From an uncultured Veillonella sp. (GTDB lineage: Bacteria > Bacillota > Negativicutes > Veillonellales > Veillonellaceae), in the NCBI RefSeq assembly GCF_938010505.1, contig NZ_CALLVP010000134.1, positions 1-5,348 of the forward strand: 5,348 nucleotides of DNA, in the 5' to 3' direction. Positions within the stretch are counted from its first letter, which is position 1. The number at the start of each line of letters is the position of its first letter. Under the pieces are notes generated by a model that made no database searches, had not been told where the DNA came from, and saw only the letters and a list, made by a program, of their open reading frames with translations. A program made the position numbers and the translations under genes. Shown in pieces: positions 1 to 4,080 of this stretch.

Positions 1-19
1 TATTAAATAGAATTCTCAT
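1..19 (-). CDS. 5' end of an unidentified gene downstream of mutY (partial, runs off the window)
   Basis: Only the start is visible: ATG at 19-17 (minus strand) followed by AGA ATT CTA TTT AAT, read as MRILFN. A good ribosome binding site, AGGAG at 26-30, lies 6 nt before this ATG. An ATG four bases further upstream (23-21) sits only 2 nt from the AGGAG, and its frame closes with TAA after six codons, so it is not the start. The gap from the mutY stop is about 16 nt, so the gene is probably cotranscribed with mutY. Six codons are too few to name a product, and the call rests on the ribosome binding site and spacing. Confidence 0.5.
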
Positions 20-35
20 TCATTGCTCCTACAAA

Positions 36-1133
36 TTACTTTGCGATTTCCGTCAATTTACCATGAGGCCCCGCCCAAGCATAGTCGGCAAACTCATCGC
101 GCTTGATGAGCATCCAATCCTTTGGCAATTGAGTGCGGATATCTGCAATCGATATATTGTTAGCGTCCCCTGCGTACGTTAAGTCGCCACGGAATGCTTT
201 CATAAACCATTTTCGATGAGAGAAAATATGTGTTAATTCTTTTACAAGCACTGGTTGTAAGGATAGGTCAAAGTCAAGGGCCTTAACTAATTCCTCGAGA
301 CCTCGTTCTCCTTCGTCAAAGGCCGATACCATTTCTACAGATGGAAACTCCCACATAGACCGTAACAGCCCACGATTTGGGCGCTTATGCAATAAGTAAT
401 ATTCCCCATATTGCAAAATACCTACAAACAGAGGCACCTCGACTACCTTTGTTTTCTTGATGCGCACTGGTAGTTTATCTGTATCCTCATGTTGATAGGC
501 AGCGCACATATTTACAATAGGACATTCCCCACAACGTGGAGTTTTGGGAATGCACACAGCAGAGCCAAAATCCATCAAGGCTTGGTTAAAATCACCAGGT
601 CGATCATGAGGCAAGGTCTCCTCCACGATGGCTGTAATAGTCTTTTTACCCTTAGTGCTTAAAATATCGTCAAAGATGCGATATAGACGAGCATAGATGC
701 GCAATACATTGCCATCTACAGCTACCTCTGGTTCGTTGTACGCCATAGATAGTACGGCCCCAGCCGTATAAGAACCTACGCCCTTTAGGGACTCCATGGT
801 CTTACGATCGTGAGGCACTATACCGCCGTAGTTTTCAACTACGTCCTTCACGCCGAGGCGCAAGTTACGAGCACGGCTGTAATAGCCAAGCCCTTGCCAG
901 GCGTGAACTACCTCGTCTTCGGAAGCCTTTGCCAAATCCTCCAAAGTTGGAAATAGACGCATCCAATTGTCATAATATGGCTTCATAGCCTCAATGCGCG
1001 TCTGCTGGCTCATCACCTCGGAAACCCAAATCTTATAAGGGTCCCCACAATCGCGCCACGGCAACTCCCGTTTATGCACATCATACCACGCCAATAGCTG
1101 TGGCACCCACTTTGGGTTCTTTTTATCAGTCAT
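36..1133 (-). CDS. mutY: A/G-specific adenine DNA glycosylase MutY
   Basis: Base-excision repair enzyme that removes adenine mispaired with 8-oxoguanine (or G), preventing G:C to T:A transversions. The 365 residues have the usual MutY length and order. The helix-hairpin-helix GPD glycosylase core spans about residues 30-190, with catalytic Glu39 in WVSEVMSQQT, the WQGLGYYSRARNL block at 79-91, the hairpin LKGVGSYTAGA at 116-126 (Tyr122 matches the catalytic-site Tyr of Geobacillus MutY) and Asp140 in VDGNV. A 4Fe-4S loop follows with Cys194, 201, 204 and 210 (C-x6-C-x2-C-x5-C). The C-terminal Nudix-like domain (about 230-360) reads 8-oxoG and carries the FSH motif at 304-306. One mild oddity is Ser42, where well-known MutY proteins have Leu (VMLQQT). 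The start is supported by GAGG 4 nt upstream. It lies 203 bp downstream of the Nudix gene on the same strand. All catalytic residues are present, so I expect an active enzyme. Confidence 0.97.
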   Translation of the reverse strand: MTDKKNPKWVPQLLAWYDVHKRELPWRDCGDPYKIWVSEVMSQQTRIEAMKPYYDNWMRLFPTLEDLAKASEDEVVHAWQGLGYYSRARNLRLGVKDVVENYGGIVPHDRKTMESLKGVGSYTAGAVLSMAYNEPEVAVDGNVLRIYARLYRIFDDILSTKGKKTITAIVEETLPHDRPGDFNQALMDFGSAVCIPKTPRCGECPIVNMCAAYQHEDTDKLPVRIKKTKVVEVPLFVGILQYGEYYLLHKRPNRGLLRSMWEFPSVEMVSAFDEGERGLEELVKALDFDLSLQPVLVKELTHIFSHRKWFMKAFRGDLTYAGDANNISIADIRTQLPKDWMLIKRDEFADYAWAGPHGKLTEIAK

Positions 1134-1134
1134 A

Positions 1135-1185
1135 TTACCTCAAAACAGTATAAATTACGGAGCATATTACCACTCTCATGGTCAT
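1135..1185 (-). CDS. possible 16-codon leader ORF upstream of mutY
   Basis: On the minus strand AGGGG (1190-1194) is followed 4 nt later by ATG (1185-1183), opening a frame read as MTMRVVICSVIYTVLR. It ends at TAA (1137-1135), which lies between the mutY GAGG (1138-1141) and the mutY ATG (1133-1131). A ribosome finishing this frame would stop on the mutY start region, the geometry expected for translational coupling or reinitiation. I know of no family for this peptide. The ORF is short enough to occur by chance, so it is listed as a candidate only. Confidence 0.25.
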   Translation of the reverse strand: MTMRVVICSVIYTVLR

Positions 1186-1283
1186 ATAGCCCCTTTTTAC
1201 ATTTTAAAATCCACCAAACCATCATTTTGATGTTAGTAATTTTATGTTAATAATTAAATAGGTATACACCAAAATTCGTCGGC

Positions 1284-1312
1284 ATAGTATAAAGAATACC
1301 TATATTCGACAA
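1284..1312 (-). promoter_or_regulatory. candidate mutY promoter
   Basis: On the minus strand TTGTCG (1307-1312) could be a -35 box. The overlapping hexamers TATACT (1286-1291, 15-nt spacer) or TACTAT (1284-1289, 17-nt spacer) could be the -10 box. This would give a leader of roughly 145 nt before mutY and let it be expressed apart from the Nudix gene. The surrounding DNA is AT-rich and -10-like hexamers are easy to find, so support is weak. No terminator is visible after the Nudix gene, so readthrough into mutY is also possible. Confidence 0.3.
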
Positions 1313-1336
1313 TATAACGCAAATAATCTATACGTA

Positions 1337-1858
1337 TCAGCCGTTAATATACAGATCAATGCGCGCCAAGTGTTCGCTTTCAAGAACGGTATCCACAGTG
1401 GTCAAGTCCATCTTGTCCACCATGCTATTATCTCGGCCAAACACAATAGGCCCTTTTAATTTCTTTCCTGCTAACAGCATCGGCAACCATCTGCGGTCAC
1501 CGTCCCACATATGCTCGTATGGAATTTGATTTGGTTCTAGCCAGTGAGGCTCCATTTCATCTGTTTCCTCTACATTACCTGTGAAAGCACGTAAAAAATA
1601 CACATAGCTTACGTGCGTTAAACTTTCATCAAAAGGAAATTGAAAATCAAAAGCCGCTACACACTCTAAATCTTCGGCACGCCCCTGAAGGCCTGACTCC
1701 TCAAACAGTTCGCGAATGGCACACGCTCTGAAACTTTCACCATCATCCAATTTACCACCGAAACCATTATATTTATCGGCCCCAAAACCACGTTTTTTAC
1801 GACCTAGCAGTATACGATTTTGTTCATCAATGGGAAATACTAGCGTCGTCGGTTTCAT
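1337..1858 (-). CDS. MTH1/MutT-like Nudix hydrolase (likely oxidised purine nucleoside triphosphatase)
   Basis: A 173-residue Nudix pyrophosphohydrolase predicted to hydrolyse nucleoside triphosphates such as 8-oxo-dGTP to the monophosphate, cleaning the nucleotide pool. The Nudix box is complete: G35-x5-E41-x7-R49-E50-L51-x-E53-E54-x-G56-L57, supplying the metal-binding glutamates. Beyond the box it resembles animal MTH1 (NUDT1), as I recall that sequence, almost end to end: KKRGFGA (21-27), YNGFGGK (30-36), the DEMEPHWLEPNQIPYEHMW stretch (100-118) and a C-terminal VDTV (155-158), then about 15 extra residues. One difference is in the base pocket: MTH1 has W-P-D-D (Trp117, Asp119, Asp120), and here the matching stretch is W118-D119-G120-D121, so the first purine-contacting Asp is replaced by Gly with an Asp one place earlier. 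AAGGAGG at 1863-1869 supports the start. It is divergent from the GalT-like gene and upstream of mutY, which suits a GO-system role. The substrate is inferred. Confidence 0.88.
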   Translation of the reverse strand: MKPTTLVFPIDEQNRILLGRKKRGFGADKYNGFGGKLDDGESFRACAIRELFEESGLQGRAEDLECVAAFDFQFPFDESLTHVSYVYFLRAFTGNVEETDEMEPHWLEPNQIPYEHMWDGDRRWLPMLLAGKKLKGPIVFGRDNSMVDKMDLTTVDTVLESEHLARIDLYING

Positions 1859-1862
1859 GGGA

Positions 1863-1869
1863 CCTCCTT
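1863..1869 (-). promoter_or_regulatory. ribosome binding site of the Nudix gene
   Basis: AAGGAGG on the minus strand, 4 nt before the ATG at 1858-1856. It is close to the full anti-Shine-Dalgarno match and fixes the start of the Nudix gene. Confidence 0.8.
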
Positions 1870-1892
1870 AATCATAAAAATAACACTCTTTT

Positions 1893-1901
1893 ATTATACC
1901 A
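1893..1901 (-). promoter_or_regulatory. extended -10 promoter of the Nudix gene
   Basis: On the minus strand TGG-TATAAT gives a perfect -10 hexamer with the extended TGn motif. No good -35 box is present at 16-18 nt, as expected for an extended -10 promoter. Predicted transcription starts near 1886, giving a leader of about 28 nt. It is one arm of an inverted repeat whose other arm is the promoter facing the other way at 1929-1937. Confidence 0.6.
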
Positions 1902-1928
1902 TTATTTTATGTACGAATGCCTTAGTTG

Positions 1929-1937
1929 TGGTATGAT
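1929..1937 (+). promoter_or_regulatory. extended -10 promoter of the GalT-like gene
   Basis: TGG-TATGAT is an extended -10 motif with a 5/6 match to TATAAT. No convincing -35 box is present. Transcription would start near 1944, about 32 nt before the ATG at 1976. A second AT-rich hexamer, TATAGA (1944-1949), could serve instead but lacks the TG extension. Confidence 0.5.
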
Positions 1938-1962
1938 TAAGAATATAGATTTTCTTGCAAGG

Positions 1963-1969
1963 AAGGAGG
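1963..1969 (+). promoter_or_regulatory. ribosome binding site of the GalT-like gene
   Basis: AAGGAGG with a 6-nt spacer to the ATG at 1976. It decides this start, as no other in-frame ATG lies nearby upstream. Confidence 0.85.
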
Positions 1970-1975
1970 CACTAG

Positions 1976-2749
1976 ATGAACAAACCACTTAGATTTAATA
2001 TCGAATTAGGGCGCACAAAGCCCGTCAATATTCGCAATGAACAAGTGCGTTGTCCCTTCTGTGATCGTTCCAAACTAACGGATATTCTCGATACATCAGG
2101 TCATATTATATGGCTTATGAACAAATATCCAGTCTTAGAAAAAACTTGGCCTACCGTTATTATTGAAACGGAAACTGACGAAGGCGAATTTTCCACCTTA
2201 CCTGCAGACGAAGCAGCCCACATTCTCCAATTTGGTCTCGATAAGTGGCGCGAAACTCGTCAGCGTAAAGAGTTTAAATCCGTACTCTTCTTCAAGAATT
2301 ACGGCTATATGTCCGGCGGTTCTATTCGCCATCCACACAGCCAGATTATAGGCCTTGAGAATTACGATTATCACAAAGATATTACTGTGCAAAACATGGA
2401 GGGCTGGCTCTTGCACGAGGATCAGGATGTGCGTATCACCTTATCCACCCATCCAATTATCGGGTTCTTTGAGTACAATATTCGCTTCAAACCAGATGCG
2501 CCAGTTCGTGCTGTAGCCCTTCGACTACAGCAAATTTTGCGCTATGTATTGCGTAGTGTAGCCAACTTTAGCCAGTCCTATAATTACTTCGTATATAATC
2601 TTGAGGACGGCTATGATTACATCAAGGTAGTAGCTCGTTATGTAACGACGCCCCTCTATGTGGGCTACAAAATTCCTCAAACTTGCGATGAGGAACGAGC
2701 TGCTAAAATCATGCACGATATTACGCCTTATTTTCAAGCTACGAAATAG
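1976..2749 (+). CDS. GalT/HIT-superfamily protein (DUF4931-like nucleotidyl transferase or hydrolase)
   Basis: A 257-residue cytoplasmic protein related to galactose-1-phosphate uridylyltransferase. The N-terminal CPFC (Cys26, Cys29) matches the first zinc pair of bacterial GalT, and FKNYGYMSGGSIRHPHSQ (106-123) matches the GalT active-site block ending in HPHxQ. His121 is the expected nucleotidylated histidine and His119 an expected zinc ligand. It is shorter than true GalT (about 350 residues). Around residue 71, where E. coli GalT has zinc ligand His115 just before a TLP motif, this protein appears to have Glu (E71 before T74-L75-P76); that alignment is by eye. The family is widespread in Firmicutes, often annotated DUF4931 or GalT-like, and its substrate is unknown to me. 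No galactose-pathway genes are nearby, so a Leloir role is unlikely. It is divergent from the Nudix gene and precedes the metallophosphoesterase. Superfamily membership is secure; activity is inferred. Confidence 0.8.
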   Translation: MNKPLRFNIELGRTKPVNIRNEQVRCPFCDRSKLTDILDTSGHIIWLMNKYPVLEKTWPTVIIETETDEGEFSTLPADEAAHILQFGLDKWRETRQRKEFKSVLFFKNYGYMSGGSIRHPHSQIIGLENYDYHKDITVQNMEGWLLHEDQDVRITLSTHPIIGFFEYNIRFKPDAPVRAVALRLQQILRYVLRSVANFSQSYNYFVYNLEDGYDYIKVVARYVTTPLYVGYKIPQTCDEERAAKIMHDITPYFQATK

Positions 2750-2763
2750 TTCTGATCATATAC

Positions 2764-2803
2764 CGTATATAATTTATATAATAAATTATAATAAATTTAT
2801 ATG
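2764..2803 (+). promoter_or_regulatory. AT-only hairpin with three TATAAT hexamers upstream of the phosphoesterase gene
   Basis: The 85-bp spacer between the GalT-like gene and the phosphoesterase gene is almost entirely A and T. It holds three exact TATAAT hexamers (2768-2773, 2777-2782, 2787-2792). It also holds an inverted repeat, ATAATTTAT (about 2770-2778) and ATAAATTAT (about 2780-2789), nearly overlapping. No -35 box is convincing for any hexamer and no T-tract terminator is seen. It may contain the phosphoesterase promoter, or simply be an AT-rich spacer within an operon. Confidence 0.3.
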
Positions 2804-2823
2804 GTTTTAATCATACATAATTG

Positions 2824-2829
2824 AAAGGA
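2824..2829 (+). promoter_or_regulatory. ribosome binding site of the phosphoesterase gene
   Basis: AAAGGA with a 5-nt all-T spacer to the ATG at 2835. It is weaker than the AAGGAGG sites of neighbouring genes but well placed. Confidence 0.65.
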
Positions 2830-2834
2830 TTTTT

Positions 2835-3602
2835 ATGAAAGTATTTGCCATCGGCGACCTCCATCTATCTGGCAATCCTCCGACGAAGCCGATGGATATT
2901 TTTGGTCCACACTGGAATAATCACTGGACCCGCATCAAAGAACATTGGAATGCCAATGTAAGCGATGAAGATATAGTCTTTCTCGTAGGTGACATGAGCT
3001 GGGCTCTCCGCCTCGAGGAAGCGGCGTGCGATTTACAAGAAATTGCATCCATGCCGGGCAAAAAATATATGATTCGCGGCAACCATGATTATTGGTGGGC
3101 ATCAGCAAACAAGATGCAGAATCTCATGGGCGATGCTATTACCTTTTTACAGGGTCACGGCACTGCAGAAGTCATCCAAACCGAAGAAGGGCTGCGCATT
3201 ATTGCATTTGGTGGAACACGCGCCTATCTCTGTCCTGGAGACTCACACTTTTCACCAGAAACGGATCAATCCATTTACGAAAGAGAATTAATGCGTACCG
3301 AAGCAGCACTACAGGAAATGGATAAGGCAACGGCCTATTTATCATCAACATCTGATTCCATTAGAGATATAGAGAATATTCCTGTAACTAAATTATTGTT
3401 GCTACATTACCCTCCATTCAACGAGTCCAACGCCCCTTCCGGTTTTACGGACCTCATGGAACAATATAACGTAGATATCTGCATCTTTGGCCACTTACAT
3501 GATCAAATTTCCTTTAACCGAATTCCAAAGGAGTTTGGTACGACAAAACTAGAGCTAGTATCTGCAGACTATCTAGACTTCAAACTAAAACAAATCATCT
3601 AA
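2835..3602 (+). CDS. calcineurin-like metallophosphoesterase
   Basis: A 255-residue two-metal phosphoesterase of the calcineurin-like superfamily; it resembles the 'predicted phosphohydrolase' group COG1768. All signature blocks are present in order: GDLH (Asp8, His10), GDMSW (Asp53), GNHDYWW (Asn83, His84, Asp85), LLLLHYPPF (His191) and GHLH (His220, His222). The core therefore looks catalytically intact. The substrate cannot be read from these motifs; the superfamily includes phosphomonoesterases, cyclic-nucleotide phosphodiesterases and UDP-sugar pyrophosphatases. There is no signal peptide or membrane segment, so it should be cytoplasmic. A polar segment at about 160-184 before the His191 block looks like a loosely conserved linker. 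The TAA stop overlaps the ribosome binding site of the next gene, so the two are probably translated together. Confidence 0.9.
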   Translation: MKVFAIGDLHLSGNPPTKPMDIFGPHWNNHWTRIKEHWNANVSDEDIVFLVGDMSWALRLEEAACDLQEIASMPGKKYMIRGNHDYWWASANKMQNLMGDAITFLQGHGTAEVIQTEEGLRIIAFGGTRAYLCPGDSHFSPETDQSIYERELMRTEAALQEMDKATAYLSSTSDSIRDIENIPVTKLLLLHYPPFNESNAPSGFTDLMEQYNVDICIFGHLHDQISFNRIPKEFGTTKLELVSADYLDFKLKQII

Positions 3603-3606
3603 GGAG
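3601..3606 (+). promoter_or_regulatory. ribosome binding site overlapping the phosphoesterase stop codon
   Basis: AAGGAG begins on the last two bases of the phosphoesterase TAA (3600-3602) and lies 5 nt before the ATG at 3612. The overlap suggests translational coupling of the pair. Confidence 0.75.
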
Positions 3607-3611
3607 AGACC

Positions 3612-3842
3612 ATGAGTCGCATTCATAAAGAGCATTTACAAGCAGGCTATATCTTTGGTGATACCATCAACCAAGAATATATTTACTTGCCTTCTGGTGA
3701 GGTCGGCACGGAGCATCCGTTAGCAGTCCTAGAAACACCAACGAAACGCGAAGATATTACATTGGACGAAGCAGTCCATATGATTGATACATTAACGCTA
3801 AAACGTTGTAACCACCCTACACTAGGTAAAAAATCATTTTAA
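3612..3842 (+). CDS. small conserved-looking protein of unknown function, coupled to the phosphoesterase gene
   Basis: A 76-residue soluble protein with no signal peptide or hydrophobic segment and no family that I recognise. The N-terminal half (MSRIHKEHLQAGYIFGD, then EYIYLPSGEVGTEHP) looks like short beta strands and turns. The segment at 47-63 (EDITLDEAVHMIDTLTL) looks like an amphipathic helix. It has five histidines (5, 8, 35, 56, 68) and a single cysteine (66) near the C-terminus. It is very likely real: it has a strong AAGGAG site, lies only 9 nt after the phosphoesterase stop, and its codon use resembles its neighbours. A role as partner or regulator of the phosphoesterase is a guess from the tight coupling. 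It is the last gene before the palindrome and terminator. Confidence 0.8.
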   Translation: MSRIHKEHLQAGYIFGDTINQEYIYLPSGEVGTEHPLAVLETPTKREDITLDEAVHMIDTLTLKRCNHPTLGKKSF

Positions 3843-3866
3843 TAACATAATTAATAATGCAATTAA

Positions 3867-3897
3867 TTGAATAAAATAGCGGATAGTTGACTATAAT
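3867..3897 (+). promoter_or_regulatory. weak promoter-like pair at the left edge of the palindrome
   Basis: TTGAAT (3867-3872) and TATAAT (3892-3897) lie on the plus strand with a 19-nt spacer, longer than the preferred 17. If used, it would start a transcript near 3904 that ends at the terminator at 3978-4016, about 110 nt of non-coding RNA. Support is weak because the spacer is long and the -10 box lies inside the repeat. Confidence 0.2.
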
Positions 3898-3973
3898 CTG
3901 CACTCCAGAAAAGAAACATAATTTCTGATTTCTGAAAGTGCAGATTGTTATTAAATCAACTACCCGCTATTTT
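3873..3973. repeat. 101-nt interrupted palindrome (long stem-loop)
   Basis: Nested inverted repeats share one centre. The outer arms are 3873-3890 and 3956-3973 (17 of 18 pair; the mismatch is A3883 against C3963), the middle arms 3895-3904 and 3937-3946 (10 of 10), and the inner arms 3906-3911 and 3929-3934 (6 of 6). They are separated by asymmetric internal loops of 4/9 and 1/2 nt. The apical part contains a direct tandem of ATTTCTG (3921-3934). The ends read AAAATAGCGG and CCGCTATTTT. No clear target-site duplication flanks it and there is no coding frame inside. It could be a MITE-like or REP-like intergenic repeat, a structured 3' UTR, or part of a small RNA ending at the adjacent terminator. 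Confidence 0.85.
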
Positions 3974-3977
3974 GATG

Positions 3978-4016
3978 AAAAGAGGCTGTTTATCACAGCC
4001 TCTTTTGTTTTTCTTT
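3978..4016 (+). terminator. rho-independent terminator after the plus-strand genes
   Basis: AAAAGAGGCTGT (3978-3989) pairs with ACAGCCTCTTTT (3995-4006) to form a 12-bp stem with a 5-nt loop, followed by GTTTTTCTTTT (4007-4016). It closes transcription of the phosphoesterase operon. On the minus strand the stem is followed by only four Ts before CATC, so it should work poorly for the convergent adhesin gene. Confidence 0.92.
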
Positions 4017-4045
4017 AGTTTATAAAAGAACTATTTTGTTGTCTT

Positions 4046-4062
4046 CCTTTTAGTGTAAAAGG
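4046..4062 (-). terminator. possible weak hairpin after the autotransporter gene
   Basis: On the minus strand CCTTTTA-CAC-TAAAAGG forms a 7-bp stem with a 3-nt loop, about 18 nt after the adhesin stop codon. No T tract follows, so it is not a standard rho-independent terminator. It may protect the 3' end, or termination may rely on the structures at 3873-4016. Confidence 0.25.
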
Positions 4063-4080
4063 TTATTTCATGACAAGTAA

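Noticed and set aside
17..23. ATG at 23-21 as the start of the gene after mutY
   Set aside because: It is only 2 nt from the AGGAG and the frame stops after six codons; the ATG at 19-17 has a proper spacer and stays open.
1258..1303. 8-bp inverted repeat ATAGGTAT ... ATACCTAT around the candidate mutY promoter
   Set aside because: The arms are short, 30 nt apart and do not extend. It could be an operator but is within chance for AT-rich DNA.
2163..2737. Overlapping open frames of 62 to 72 codons on both strands within the GalT-like gene
   Set aside because: They are shadows of a clearly coding frame, with no good ribosome binding sites and no recognisable protein features.
3085..3325. Two short plus-strand frames (68 and 77 codons) within the phosphoesterase gene
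   Set aside because: The phosphoesterase frame carries all family motifs across this stretch; the others are out-of-frame shadows.
3849..3868. AATTAAT / ATTAATT hairpin just after the 76-residue gene
   Set aside because: It is made only of A and T, with a weak 7-bp stem and no T tract, and the strong terminator lies further downstream.
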